From: Prochlorococcus sp. AG-436-D21 | GTDB lineage: Bacteria; Cyanobacteriota; Cyanobacteriia; PCC-6307; Cyanobiaceae | Assembly: GCA_003212655.1 (NCBI GenBank) | Contig: QCPF01000001.1 | Location: 1 to 64,000, forward strand | Direction of reading: 5' to 3' | Length of the DNA: 64,000 bases | Shown: positions 48,112 through 59,044 of the stretch, one piece after another | Position numbering within the stretch: position 1 is the first letter of the stretch | How the letters are laid out: the number at the start of each line of letters is the position of its first letter | Notes under the pieces: generated by a model | What the model was told of the DNA's origin: nothing | Database searches by the model: none | What the model saw: the letters and a program-made list of their open reading frames with translations, nothing else | Translations under genes and position numbers: made by a program

Positions 48112-51100
48112 TTGCTCAATCTTTATAAGTCAAATAAAATTGAAGTAATTAGTGAGCTGTTAGCAGAGGAATTAAAAATATGTCCTCCGCCTATAAATGA
48201 GAAATTAGAAATAGTTGTCCCGAATTACTTTTTGGGGAATTGGTTACGTGAACAAATAACTATAAAAAACAAAATAAGTGCTCTTTATGAATTAAAGACA
48301 ATATCAACGTATACCGAAACTTTATTGACAAATTTTTTCCCTGCAATTGATATGAGCGCATGGAATTTTGAGTCAATTAAATGGGGAATTATTGATTCCT
48401 TGGAAGAATTAAATAGCTTTAAAGAATCATTTCCGCTTAGAAATTGGATTAATAAATATTTGGATAATAAAAAGACAATTGATGGAGACATATATAATCT
48501 GACAAAAAAGATCACGAATAATTTTATTGATTATTTGATTTTTAGACCTGAAATGATTGCTCAATGGAATAGATATGAAATTAATTCATCTAATCTATTT
48601 AAGAATTTAAACTCAGATCAATTTTGGCAACCTATTTTATATAAATTATTAGAGGAAAAGATATCTGAAAAGCCATCATGTTTGTACATGATTGAAGTAA
48701 TAAAGAATTTAAGAAAAATTAAAAACGTTCAATTTCAAGTGCCAAATCAAATTTATATTTTTTCAGATAATAACTTATCTAAACTACATATTAATTTTTA
48801 TTCAGAACTTTCAAAATTTATTAAGGTAAATTTGTATTTATTATCTCCTGGAGAAGATTTATGGAATAGAATAAATTGTCTTGAAGGTGAGTTGGAATTT
48901 GATGATAATGAAAGTAAATTGAATTTAAATAATACAAATATAGAGAAAATATTTGGTAAATTTGGAGCAAACTTTCAGAAATTAATTGATGAAAATATTT
49001 ATAAAGAAGGTATAAATTTAAAAAATAATCTTATTTATCTCGATCCAACAACTAATTTTCATAATAAGAAGGATATTCCTCTTCTTAATCAAATACAAAA
49101 AAGACTAATTGATAATAATAGCGTTGATTTTATAGTAGGTGAAAGGGATGAATCAATATTGCTTTGTGAGCATTATAATCATAATAGTCAATTTGAATAT
49201 TTAAGAAATAAAATTATAGAAATAATAAATTCTTGCGAGAATATTAAATATAGTGATATTGCTGTTTTATCTCCACAAACTAATTTAATTAAACCTTATT
49301 TAAGGTACATATTTAATAATGAGTTAATTAATGGTGAAAAGATACCTTATTTTTTTAATGATGAGGATAATCATGACTCTTCAGGCATTTATGAATTTCT
49401 AATTGACATCTCTGATATAGCAAGTGAAAAAATTACACTTGAAAAAATAGATTATATTCTTTCGAAAAAAGTAACTCAGAACATTTTTGATTTTAATATT
49501 TCTGAGAAGGATGAAATTATTTTTTTACTTACCCAAGCCGGTTTTCATTGGGGATTAGATGATAAAGAAAGATTAGGTGAAGAGAAAAATACTCTAGATT
49601 GGTGCATAAATAGAATTACTTTAGGCTTAATTTATGACAAAGAAGTAAATTTAAATACTTTTAATTTAAAACCATTTAGCTATAAAAATATAAGTTTGGA
49701 TTTGAATAAATGGGTTAAAATATTAATTCATTTAAAAAAATATATTAATTTGATTAGGGGATCTTTTTCTTACTCAAATTGGGTTGAAAAGATAAAGTTT
49801 ATATTAAAAAGTATCTCTGATTCTAATGCAAATTTCAATTTAGAAATAAGTGAAATAAATAGAAGTCTTGATAATTACGCAATACCTTTAATAACTGATG
49901 ATCTTATCTTATTAAAAGTTTTTAGAGAAATATTAATTTCTTGCATAAATAAAGTTAAATATCAAAGCAAATCACGAGTTAACAAGATCCTAGTAAGTGA
50001 TATTGAGAATTCAAGGCATATCCCACATAAGGTTATCTTCCTTATAGACATGAATAGTGTTAATTATCCAAAATTACCAAAGAGTGAAAACATTAATCTA
50101 TTAAATAATAAATATCACCTAGGCGATCCATCAGTTTTTGAAAGAGAGAAATATTCATTTCTTGAGTTGTTAATTTCCTGCAGAGATAAATTTATAGTTA
50201 ATTGGGTAAAAAATGATAAAGACAATAATAAATTAGATGTTTCTTTTCCTATAAAAGAGTTGATTTCTTTTTTTGATAGTTTCTTAAACCAAAGGCAAAG
50301 AGAACTAATAATTAAAGATTCTGATTTAAATAAAAATGAAATAATCGATCTTGAAAAATCTAAGATTCTTAAAAGTAATTATTCTTTAATAGAAGATATA
50401 AATTGGAATGAAAAAAAATCTGATATTAAAAATTACAAATTATCAGAATTGATTTATTGGTTCAAGACTCCACAAAAATATTGGCTTAATAAAAATAATA
50501 TTTCTCCCAAGGAAATATTTATTCATCATCCAGACGAGGAGTGTGTAAGCAATCTGCAAAAGTCGCAACTAATTACAAAAATAATCCACCAAGTAGAGAT
50601 TGATAATCATAATATTATTGATGATTTAAATGAATTAAATATTAATGATCAATTGGTTGAAAATGGTATTATTATGCCCAAAAATAGTATTTTTACAAAA
50701 GAAAAAGAAATCAAAGACTTATTAAGCAGTCTATGTGCAAGTTTGAGTCAGCATAAAAAGATTAATAGAATTTATGTTAAATCAAATGCAAATAAAGAAG
50801 AATATTTAATTGCTGAAGACACCATAATTGAATTAATTAATTCGAATTTAAGTTTAAGTCGTTTGACTGAGGCTTGGATAAAATTACTCTTTATTTCTTC
50901 TTTAAAGAGGAGTATAAAAAGAACTAAAGTAATTTTTAGAACAGAAAATAATTATAAATCGCAAATTATTCAATCACCTGGAGCAACTGAATCAAATCTA
51001 ATTTTGGAGGAGTACATAAATATTTTTAAAAATTATTCTGAAAAATGTTTACCTCTTCCTCCAGAAAGTGCTTATAAATATGTAGAAGCAAAAATAAAAT

Positions 51101-51294
51101 CAAAAAATGAAATAAAAGCTTTTACAGATAAATGGATTGGTAATAAAAATTTTTCTAAAGGAGAAAGAGATAATATCGAAATGAAAATGTGTTTTGGTAA
51201 TGAAAAAGAACCAGATTTCTTTCTTGGAAATTATAATTTTGATCAATTATCATACAGATTATATGGTCCTCTAATTAAAGCATTAAAGAAATAA
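48112..51294 (+). CDS. recC: RecBCD enzyme subunit RecC
   Basis: 1060 aa, TTG start, lengths and layout of RecC: an SF1-like but inactive helicase core that recognises Chi and splits duplex DNA. Motifs are loose in this family; the N-terminal NWLREQITIK and the later RHIPHKVIFLIDMN and ELIYWFKTPQKYWLNK blocks fit RecC. It heads a recC-methyltransferase-recB-recD operon. Confidence 0.88.
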   Translation: MLNLYKSNKIEVISELLAEELKICPPPINEKLEIVVPNYFLGNWLREQITIKNKISALYELKTISTYTETLLTNFFPAIDMSAWNFESIKWGIIDSLEELNSFKESFPLRNWINKYLDNKKTIDGDIYNLTKKITNNFIDYLIFRPEMIAQWNRYEINSSNLFKNLNSDQFWQPILYKLLEEKISEKPSCLYMIEVIKNLRKIKNVQFQVPNQIYIFSDNNLSKLHINFYSELSKFIKVNLYLLSPGEDLWNRINCLEGELEFDDNESKLNLNNTNIEKIFGKFGANFQKLIDENIYKEGINLKNNLIYLDPTTNFHNKKDIPLLNQIQKRLIDNNSVDFIVGERDESILLCEHYNHNSQFEYLRNKIIEIINSCENIKYSDIAVLSPQTNLIKPYLRYIFNNELINGEKIPYFFNDEDNHDSSGIYEFLIDISDIASEKITLEKIDYILSKKVTQNIFDFNISEKDEIIFLLTQAGFHWGLDDKERLGEEKNTLDWCINRITLGLIYDKEVNLNTFNLKPFSYKNISLDLNKWVKILIHLKKYINLIRGSFSYSNWVEKIKFILKSISDSNANFNLEISEINRSLDNYAIPLITDDLILLKVFREILISCINKVKYQSKSRVNKILVSDIENSRHIPHKVIFLIDMNSVNYPKLPKSENINLLNNKYHLGDPSVFEREKYSFLELLISCRDKFIVNWVKNDKDNNKLDVSFPIKELISFFDSFLNQRQRELIIKDSDLNKNEIIDLEKSKILKSNYSLIEDINWNEKKSDIKNYKLSELIYWFKTPQKYWLNKNNISPKEIFIHHPDEECVSNLQKSQLITKIIHQVEIDNHNIIDDLNELNINDQLVENGIIMPKNSIFTKEKEIKDLLSSLCASLSQHKKINRIYVKSNANKEEYLIAEDTIIELINSNLSLSRLTEAWIKLLFISSLKRSIKRTKVIFRTENNYKSQIIQSPGATESNLILEEYINIFKNYSEKCLPLPPESAYKYVEAKIKSKNEIKAFTDKWIGNKNFSKGERDNIEMKMCFGNEKEPDFFLGNYNFDQLSYRLYGPLIKALKK

Positions 51295-51297
51295 AAA

Positions 51298-51771
51298 ATG
51301 TCTAAATTTCAGTTAAAAATTTTTTTTAAAGCTGCTTATGATCTAATACTTGTTTTTTTACAGTTCTTGATTATTAGTCTTCATTTTTTTTTATGGGAAT
51401 TTCTTCCACAAAAACAAATAATTCAAGCAAGTCCTTTTACTTATTTCCTGGGTATTTTAATTATCATAATCGCTTTCATAATAATGTTAGTTTCAATTAA
51501 AGACTTAGGTAGAAATTTATCCCCTTTCCCAAGACCTATAAACAATAGCAATCTTGTTACTACAGGTATTTATCGATTTACTCGTCATCCAATGTACTAT
51601 TCTTTAATATTTATTTCCATTGGAGTTTTTATAATAAAATTATCTATTTATTATTTATTTCTGACAATAAGTTTAGCTTTAATAATTAAATTTAAGATTG
51701 CCTTGGAAGAGAAATATTTAATGCATAAATTTAAGAATTACTTAATTTATAAAAATGAAGTAAAAGTTTAA
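51298..51771 (+). CDS. ICMT/NnrU-like membrane methyltransferase (157 aa)
   Basis: Four hydrophobic segments and a C-terminal NLVTTGIYRFTRHPMYYSLI followed by the ExxL end, the signature of isoprenylcysteine/phospholipid methyltransferase-type proteins that bind SAM at the membrane face. It sits 3 bp after recC and 12 bp before recB, an odd partner for the recombination genes. Substrate unknown. Confidence 0.75.
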   Translation: MSKFQLKIFFKAAYDLILVFLQFLIISLHFFLWEFLPQKQIIQASPFTYFLGILIIIIAFIIMLVSIKDLGRNLSPFPRPINNSNLVTTGIYRFTRHPMYYSLIFISIGVFIIKLSIYYLFLTISLALIIKFKIALEEKYLMHKFKNYLIYKNEVKV

Positions 51772-51783
51772 TTTAATAAAGAA

Positions 51784-54700
51784 ATGGATATTAATCAAAT
51801 TAAATTAGATAATAATTTTAAATTAGTAGAAGCAAGTGCAGGAACTGGTAAAAGTTTTACTTTGGCTCACATAGTTTTAAGAAATGTTTTGGAGAAAAAA
51901 GTTAAACCAGATGAAATACTCCTGCTAAGTTTTACAAAAAATACTTGTTCTGAATTAAGAGATAAAATACTTTTGAGATTTAAGGATTTAAAATTATATT
52001 TGGAAAATCATAATGAAAGTAAGATAGATAATACTCTTAAGGATTGGTATCTAAAGTTTAAGGAGAAGGAAAAATCTAAGGAAAAAACTTTATCCGAAAT
52101 TGATAATTTTATTAATGAAATTTATAAATTACAAGTAACTACATTCCATGCTTTTTGCAATAATATTATTGATGAATACAGTATTGAAATAGGGATCACT
52201 CAAGATCCATGCATTGATAATAATATAGATAATTTGTATCAACAAGTAATAGATAATTTGTGGATTGATGATTTTCTAAATCTTAATCCTGAGCTTATTT
52301 CAGCAGTAAACCAAAAAAAAATAAGTTCTAGATTTGGAAGTAGAATAAATAAGTCATTTTTTGTAGAAATTTTAAAAAATATAGATCAAGAAAATATTTG
52401 TAAATTTCAAATAAATAATAAATATAAGATTAGTGATTTGAATAATTATTTTAATGATTTTTTTTATTTAAATTGGAATGCGTTTTGTGTTGAATGGAAT
52501 AAGCAAGGTAAGGAATTATTTTTACAACTTAAAGAGTTGGGAAAATTAATTAAGGAGAGTGGCGGAAAAAGTCAAATATATGCTGCAAAACCAAGAAATG
52601 ATAAGTTTACTCAAATAATTTGTTGGATTGAAGAGATTAACAAAAGGCTTAATTCTAAAAATGTTATTGATTTTATATATGATATTTCTAAGGATGATCT
52701 TTTATTTAAATATTTTTACATTGAAAATATATCTAAAGAAATTAATAAACATAATCTAAAATTAGATTTTACTAAATTTAATTTATTACAAGATAAAATT
52801 TATAAAATTAAAGAAGGTTTCTTTACTGAATTTGTAAGAATATTTACCCAATTAGCTTATATAAAATTAATTGAATTAAAGAAAAGTTTTTCTATTTTCA
52901 ACTTTAGTGATCTTATAAAGACTGTAGAAAATACATTTGTAGATTCGGAAATTAGTAATAGTAATACTCTATCTAAAATTCAAAAAAGATTTAAATGTGT
53001 CTTAGTTGATGAGTTCCAAGATACAGATATTACTCAGTGGAATTTAATAAAAAAGTTCTTTAATACAAAAAATCATTTTTTACTTTGCGTAGGTGATCCA
53101 AAACAAGCTATTTACAAATTTAGAGGTGGAGATATTGAAACTTACTTAGATGCAAGATCTAATGCAATTGAAGTTTTTAGTCTTACAGATAACTATAGAT
53201 CCTCAAAAAAGTTAATCGCTGTTCTTAATAAAATTTATAAGAATGGACTTAAACAATCAAAACTAAAATATAGGAAATTAACCTCTAGAATTAATGAAAA
53301 TATTAAGCCTGAATTTAAATTTAAGAATGTATTTGAAATTGTAGAATTTTCAAAAAAAGAGACTGATATAGAGGATCTTGTAACACATTACATAGTTAAT
53401 TTTATTTTAAATAATAAAGATATTGATATTAATAAAATTGCAATTCTTACATTAAATAATTCGCAATGCTTAAATTTTAAAAAAAAATTAAATCAGTTTA
53501 ACCTCCCATGCAAAATTCAAAATAAACAAAATATTTTTGATACAGAAGCAAGTTCTCTACTATTTTTATTCATTGAATGTTTATTAAATCCTAGGTCTCT
53601 AAAAAATATAACTTTGCTTGCTTCTTCAAAGTTTATAGAAATAAAATTAGAAGAATTAATCGATCATGGAATTAGTAATAATTTAGAAATTTTAATTAAT
53701 AAATGCATTACTTGGTCCCAAGAACTAAGAGAAAAAGGCTTTTTAAGCATTGTTAACGAACTACTTATAAATTACAAGTCATCCTCGATTATTCACGATG
53801 CAGATTTAAATTCAAATTTATTTCAACTTTCAGAAATTGTTGAAATAGAATTAATAAATTGTGATTTTGACCTCAATATAGTCTTCAACTGGTATAAAAA
53901 TCAAATAGATCATATTTTAAGAATTTCTACTGGAGAAGATTTTTTGACCAAAGATTATAATCTTCAAAATGGAATTAATCTCTCTACCATTCATAGTAGT
54001 AAGGGCCTCGAATTTGATATAGTCCTATGTCCATATCTCTCAATTATTTCAAATAATTCAAATAAAATTAAAGGACCTATGTGGAAATCAATTATTGATA
54101 GAAATATATACCTTAATATTTCTAATAATTACGCGAAGGTTGAAAAATTTAAATTAATAGAACAAGAAGATTTATTTAAAGAGAGTGAGAGGTTAATTTA
54201 TGTAGCACTTACAAGGAGCAAATATAAACTTATTGTTTTTAATGATTTAGATGATAGAAATAATATTTTTAATAATGATTTACTTAATAATTTAGAAAAT
54301 ATCAATTTTTATAAGTCTAGTTTTGAAGTCAGGATAGAAAAAGATAAAATAAAAGAAATTTTTTCTAAGTTCCAAACCAACAGATTCAATAATAATCTTT
54401 GGAAAATCGATAACGTTAATAAAAAAATATCTAATTTATTTAATTCTGATCAATTTATTTCTTATTCAAGTTATTCTTCTTGGATAAGTAAAGATAAAAA
54501 TATTGATGCTGTCATTAATCAATATAGGGATTATGAAGATAATATATCAATTATCAAAGATTCTAATATTAAGAATTCAAAGAATTATCCTAATTATTTT
54601 TCTGATCCAAATCCCTTAAGTGAATTTCCAAAAGGAACTATTGCTGGGACTTGCCTGCACAAAATAATAGAAAGATTTGAATTTAGAAACGATAATAATC

Positions 54701-55410
54701 AAGAATTAATTGATTTAATTATTGAGGAATTGAACTTTCATCAAATCGATACCTCTTTGGCTTTTAAAGTAAAAGATGCAATTTTAAGAATCATAAATAC
54801 ATCTTTAGGAAGAGAATTACAAAATAAGAAACTAGTTGATATTCCTAATGAATACTTAATTAAGGAACTCAAATATGATTTAACCCTATCTTATGAAGGT
54901 AGAAATATTAAGTCTAATGATATATCAAATTGCTTTTTTTTAGATCAGGAATATGAATTTGGTGAAGAATATGCAAATAAAATAAATGATCTTCAAATTA
55001 TGAATAAAGGCTTTCATTCAGGATGTATTGATTGTGTTTTTCCTGTAGGAAATAAATTAGAAGATAGTAAATGGTGGGTAATTGATTGGAAAAGTAATTT
55101 GATTTCTGGTAGTGATAATAATGATTGTTTACCAAGAAACTATAACTATGAAAACATGAGAAATGAAATGATTAAACATCATTATCCATTGCAATCTCAT
55201 CTTTATTTATTAGCATTGCATAGATTATTAAAGTGGCGACTTAAAAATTATCAACCAAATAAACATCTGGGAGGATATATTTATTTGTTTTTAAAGGGAT
55301 TGCCAGATTTTGAATTATTTGAAAAATCTAAGTCTGAAGCTATATCTCCAGGTATTTTTATTAGCAAAGCACCTTTAAAAAGAATTAATTATTTAGATAA
55401 CCTTTTTTAG
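51784..55410 (+). CDS. recB: RecBCD enzyme subunit RecB (helicase-nuclease)
   Basis: 1208 aa. SF1A helicase with Walker A in VEASAGTGKSFTLAHIV (residues 15-31), LVDEFQDTD (motif II), GDPKQAIYKFRGGD (motif III), and LSTIHSSKGLEFDIVLCP (motif V). The C-terminal PD-(D/E)xK nuclease shows GCIDCVF and DWKSNLI near residue 1100. Processes double-strand ends from 5' strands together with RecC and RecD. Confidence 0.95.
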   Translation: MDINQIKLDNNFKLVEASAGTGKSFTLAHIVLRNVLEKKVKPDEILLLSFTKNTCSELRDKILLRFKDLKLYLENHNESKIDNTLKDWYLKFKEKEKSKEKTLSEIDNFINEIYKLQVTTFHAFCNNIIDEYSIEIGITQDPCIDNNIDNLYQQVIDNLWIDDFLNLNPELISAVNQKKISSRFGSRINKSFFVEILKNIDQENICKFQINNKYKISDLNNYFNDFFYLNWNAFCVEWNKQGKELFLQLKELGKLIKESGGKSQIYAAKPRNDKFTQIICWIEEINKRLNSKNVIDFIYDISKDDLLFKYFYIENISKEINKHNLKLDFTKFNLLQDKIYKIKEGFFTEFVRIFTQLAYIKLIELKKSFSIFNFSDLIKTVENTFVDSEISNSNTLSKIQKRFKCVLVDEFQDTDITQWNLIKKFFNTKNHFLLCVGDPKQAIYKFRGGDIETYLDARSNAIEVFSLTDNYRSSKKLIAVLNKIYKNGLKQSKLKYRKLTSRINENIKPEFKFKNVFEIVEFSKKETDIEDLVTHYIVNFILNNKDIDINKIAILTLNNSQCLNFKKKLNQFNLPCKIQNKQNIFDTEASSLLFLFIECLLNPRSLKNITLLASSKFIEIKLEELIDHGISNNLEILINKCITWSQELREKGFLSIVNELLINYKSSSIIHDADLNSNLFQLSEIVEIELINCDFDLNIVFNWYKNQIDHILRISTGEDFLTKDYNLQNGINLSTIHSSKGLEFDIVLCPYLSIISNNSNKIKGPMWKSIIDRNIYLNISNNYAKVEKFKLIEQEDLFKESERLIYVALTRSKYKLIVFNDLDDRNNIFNNDLLNNLENINFYKSSFEVRIEKDKIKEIFSKFQTNRFNNNLWKIDNVNKKISNLFNSDQFISYSSYSSWISKDKNIDAVINQYRDYEDNISIIKDSNIKNSKNYPNYFSDPNPLSEFPKGTIAGTCLHKIIERFEFRNDNNQELIDLIIEELNFHQIDTSLAFKVKDAILRIINTSLGRELQNKKLVDIPNEYLIKELKYDLTLSYEGRNIKSNDISNCFFLDQEYEFGEEYANKINDLQIMNKGFHSGCIDCVFPVGNKLEDSKWWVIDWKSNLISGSDNNDCLPRNYNYENMRNEMIKHHYPLQSHLYLLALHRLLKWRLKNYQPNKHLGGYIYLFLKGLPDFELFEKSKSEAISPGIFISKAPLKRINYLDNLF

Positions 55411-55411
55411 A

Positions 55412-57115
55412 ATGACTAAAACTATTAAAGATATTGAAAAGTTCCAATACGATCATATATTTAATTTAATCTTAGGTATTTTCAAATTTAGTGAAAAAAA
55501 ATATGGAAATTTTGTAAAAGATGTAATAAGAATCTTATTAGAGTTTGAAAAAAATGGTGAAACTATTATTGATGTTGATAATAGTTTAATAAACTTTGAA
55601 TTATTTGAAGATGGCTGGCCCAATAAACATATAGATGTTCTCAAAAATATAGGTTTGATTGGTTCCCTTCATTCTCCATTCGTATTAGTAAATAGAAAAT
55701 TATCCTTATCAAAATGGTCAAAAAAGATAGAAAGAGTTATTAATTTATTTCTAAAAAAAATAGATACCGATAATTTAGTGAATTCAATAATTTATAAAGA
55801 TGATAATAAAATTGATCAAATTAAAAATATATTTAAATATTCAAACTTAGTTTTCCTTCAAGGAGGACCAGGTACGGGTAAAACTACTTTAATAATAAAG
55901 TTAATACTAGAACTCCTTCAAATTGATAAATTTTTAAATATTGGTTTATCCGCTCCAACTGGTAAAGCTACAGCTCGTTTAAAAGAAGCTCTTAATGATA
56001 AAAAAAATATTTCCTTTAGCAAATTTCTAGAACAAATAGAATTTCAAACTTTACATAGATGGATTTTAAACTCTCAAAATAAATCTCTTAAGTTGAAATT
56101 TAAACTAAAAGAGCTTGATATTTTCATAATTGATGAAATGTCAATGGTTAATATCGATTTGATTGAAATAGTTTTAAATTTGCTAGCAAAGGACTGTAAA
56201 ATCATTTTAGTTGGAGATAAAAATCAATTGTCTCCAGTAAATAACTGTTCTATATGGAATTATTTGTTTGAATATTCCGATAATAGTTCAATTAAATCTT
56301 GTGTAGTTAATTTAGAAAAAACTTATAGAAATATTGGAGATATAGCATTAATTAGTAGTTTAATATTTAATAATGATTTTTCTTTATTTAATCAAAAGTT
56401 AAAAGAATTAGAAAAAGATAATAATTCAAAAGAAATTACTATTTCAAAGAGTAGAGAAAAAGATATTCCAAAAGAGCTATTATTTTCGATTACAAGTCAT
56501 CTAAAACAGTTAAATATTTCAACTTCAAATTTAAGTAAAAAAAAATATATATTTGATAAGAGTATTGAAAATTTATTGCTTAATGAAAAAGATTTAGTAG
56601 ATAAGATATTTCTGGATTTACAAAGTCACTTGATTTTATGCGAAAAAAATTCCGGAATATGGAGTGTTGAATATTTGAATGAAATTGTTTTTGGTCAAAA
56701 AAAACCCTATGACCTTAAAACCCTTAATGAGGGTGTTCCGATCATGTGTACAAAAAATAATAATGAACTTGGATTGTCAAATGGGGATATCGGAGTAATC
56801 ATAGGTTTAAAAAATAAAAGAAAATATCTTTTTAGAAAATTTAATGATAACAATGAAGAAATTGTCACATTAATTGATCCATCTAATTTAGAAAATGTTG
56901 TACCAGCAATAGCTATTACTATACATAAATCTCAAGGAAGTGAATCTGAAAAAGTAAACATTTTGTGGTCCCAAAATTATAGAAGAAATCAATATGCTGT
57001 AAAAGAAAAAAAAGATAAACAAAATATCTTTTGCAGAGATAATTTTGAAAGAAGGTTATTTTATACTGCTGTTACAAGAGCGAAAAAATCTTTAAATATA
57101 TTTTATTTAAATTAA
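55412..57115 (+). CDS. recD: RecBCD enzyme subunit RecD (5'-3' helicase)
   Basis: 567 aa; Walker A GGPGTGKTT at about 150-158, DEMSMV (motif II), VGDKNQLSPV (motif III), ITIHKSQGSE and TAVTRAKKS (motifs V-VI). Two bases after the recB stop, so coupled. Ends the recBCD operon. Confidence 0.95.
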   Translation: MTKTIKDIEKFQYDHIFNLILGIFKFSEKKYGNFVKDVIRILLEFEKNGETIIDVDNSLINFELFEDGWPNKHIDVLKNIGLIGSLHSPFVLVNRKLSLSKWSKKIERVINLFLKKIDTDNLVNSIIYKDDNKIDQIKNIFKYSNLVFLQGGPGTGKTTLIIKLILELLQIDKFLNIGLSAPTGKATARLKEALNDKKNISFSKFLEQIEFQTLHRWILNSQNKSLKLKFKLKELDIFIIDEMSMVNIDLIEIVLNLLAKDCKIILVGDKNQLSPVNNCSIWNYLFEYSDNSSIKSCVVNLEKTYRNIGDIALISSLIFNNDFSLFNQKLKELEKDNNSKEITISKSREKDIPKELLFSITSHLKQLNISTSNLSKKKYIFDKSIENLLLNEKDLVDKIFLDLQSHLILCEKNSGIWSVEYLNEIVFGQKKPYDLKTLNEGVPIMCTKNNNELGLSNGDIGVIIGLKNKRKYLFRKFNDNNEEIVTLIDPSNLENVVPAIAITIHKSQGSESEKVNILWSQNYRRNQYAVKEKKDKQNIFCRDNFERRLFYTAVTRAKKSLNIFYLN

Positions 57116-57221
57116 ATTTTATTTTTTAGAAATTAGTAATATTTTAACCCCGAGATGTTAGATTAATAATTCGGCTCTGTAAGGCTAATCAACAATTTAA
57201 GTCAATTTAGATATTTGTTGG

Positions 57222-57248
57222 ATGCCTAATCAGAAGATTATTAGGCAT
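57222..57248 (+). promoter_or_regulatory. Start-proximal hairpin in the leader of the DEAD-box helicase gene
   Basis: A 9-bp perfect stem ATGCCTAAT / ATTAGGCAT with a 9-nt loop ends 5 nt before the ATG. The Shine-Dalgarno-like AGG lies inside the 3' arm, so it would be sequestered when folded. Helicases of this type are cold-induced, so a temperature-responsive element is possible. No U-tract follows, so it is not a terminator. Confidence 0.55.
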
Positions 57249-57253
57249 TTAAA

Positions 57254-59035
57254 ATGGCTTTAAAAAAAGATAGTAAATCTCTTGGTAGTGAGCAGGAAAA
57301 TTCTCAGAATGAAGATTCTTCCCTACTAGAGTTCAAGAACTTAGATAACAAAAAAGAAATTGAATCTCAACTATTAGAAGTATCGAAAGGAGATGATAAT
57401 GAGAATGGATTTCTCGATTTTGGGTTTAATCAATCGATCTTAAACTCGTTAAAAAATAAAGGATATAAAAATCCAACTCCCATCCAAAAAGCTGCAATTC
57501 CCGAACTAATGTTAGGCAGGGATTTACTAGGCCAAGCACAAACAGGAACAGGAAAGACTGCAGCTTTCGCATTACCATTAATAGAAAAACTAACAGATAA
57601 CAAAGAATTAAATGCCAAGGTTTTAGTAATGACTCCTACAAGAGAATTAGCAACTCAAGTGGCAGAATCTTTTAAAAGTTATAGTTCTGAATCTAGCAAT
57701 TTTAAGACGGTTGCAATATATGGAGGTACCGACTATCGAAATCAAATTTCTGCATTAAAAAGAAAAGTTGACGTAGTAGTTGGGACCCCAGGCCGAATAA
57801 TGGATCATATAAGGCAGGGGACTTTTAAAATTAAAGATATAAATTGTCTTGTTTTAGATGAGGCAGATGAAATGTTAAATATGGGTTTTCTTGAGGATAT
57901 TGAATGGATAATAGATCAACTTCCAGAAAATAAGCAGATGGTATTGTTTTCAGCAACAATGCCTAGTGAGATAAAAAACATAGCAAAAAAATATCTAAAT
58001 GATCCCGCCGAAATATTAATCAAAAGTGTCAAAAAAGAAACTCAATTAATTTCGCAAAAATTTCTATATGTACAAAGGCATCATAAGTTAGATGCTTTAA
58101 AAAGAATACTAGAACTTAATAAGGAGGGAGTAATTATTTTTGTTAGGACAAAACTACTTACTACTTCAATAGCTGAAGCTTTAGAGAATTCAGGTCATAC
58201 TGTGGCAGTGCTTAATGGAGATATACCTCAAAATCAAAGAGAAAATACTGTAGATAGATTGAAAAAAGGATTTATTAATATCCTTGTTGCAACTGATGTC
58301 GCAGCTAGAGGATTAGATGTTGAGAGGATAAAACTTGTTGTTAATTACGATTTTCCTTTTGACAAGGAAACATATACTCATAGAATTGGAAGAACTGGAA
58401 GGGCAGGCAGATCAGGAGAAGCAATTTTATTTGTTAATCAAAGAGAAAAACATTTTCTAAGAAACTTAGAAAACTCAACAAGAACTAAGATTGAAGAAAT
58501 TAATATACCAAGTAATAAAATAATAAATGAAAAAAGGATGGAGAAACTTATAGATAATGTTAATGAGAGTTCTTTAGCTAAAGATGAAAATGAAGAAAAT
58601 AAAGCTTTGATTATTGATGTACTTGATAATTTAAAAGATAAATACTCTATGGATGACTCAAATATTGCAATGGCGGCGATTAATTTAGTAATAGGTAATA
58701 AATCATTTTTTGTTAATGAAGATGATTCTTGGATTAATAAACAAAATAATACTGATCGCAATAGATCAAATAGAAATAGTAATAATCGTATGAGAAATTC
58801 AAATAGAAGAAATAATTATCAAAATGATTCTTTTGAAACCTATAAATTTAACTTTGGTAAATTTGATGGGGTTAGAGTTGCAAATATCATATCCTCAATC
58901 TGTAATTCAACTAATATAAATGGTAGATCCATAGGTAAGATCCAGATTTTTAATGATTACAGTTTGGTAGATTTACCAAGAGATCTGCATAGAGAAACTA
59001 AAAATAAATTAAAAAAAATTAAAGTCAGAAACTAG
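57254..59035 (+). CDS. deaD: DEAD-box ATP-dependent RNA helicase (CsdA/DeaD type)
   Basis: 593 aa. An acidic N-terminal extension (1-50), Q-motif region GYKNPTPIQKAAIPELMLG, Walker A AQTGTGKT, DEAD (VLDEADEMLNMGF), SAT and HRIGRTGRAGRSGEA. A Ser/Asn/Arg-rich linker precedes a C-terminal RNA-binding region (FGKFDGVRVANIISSICNST and beyond) typical of CsdA. Acts in rRNA maturation and cold adaptation. A hairpin covers its ribosome binding site. Confidence 0.93.
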   Translation: MALKKDSKSLGSEQENSQNEDSSLLEFKNLDNKKEIESQLLEVSKGDDNENGFLDFGFNQSILNSLKNKGYKNPTPIQKAAIPELMLGRDLLGQAQTGTGKTAAFALPLIEKLTDNKELNAKVLVMTPTRELATQVAESFKSYSSESSNFKTVAIYGGTDYRNQISALKRKVDVVVGTPGRIMDHIRQGTFKIKDINCLVLDEADEMLNMGFLEDIEWIIDQLPENKQMVLFSATMPSEIKNIAKKYLNDPAEILIKSVKKETQLISQKFLYVQRHHKLDALKRILELNKEGVIIFVRTKLLTTSIAEALENSGHTVAVLNGDIPQNQRENTVDRLKKGFINILVATDVAARGLDVERIKLVVNYDFPFDKETYTHRIGRTGRAGRSGEAILFVNQREKHFLRNLENSTRTKIEEINIPSNKIINEKRMEKLIDNVNESSLAKDENEENKALIIDVLDNLKDKYSMDDSNIAMAAINLVIGNKSFFVNEDDSWINKQNNTDRNRSNRNSNNRMRNSNRRNNYQNDSFETYKFNFGKFDGVRVANIISSICNSTNINGRSIGKIQIFNDYSLVDLPRDLHRETKNKLKKIKVRN

Positions 59036-59044
59036 GTATAAAGA

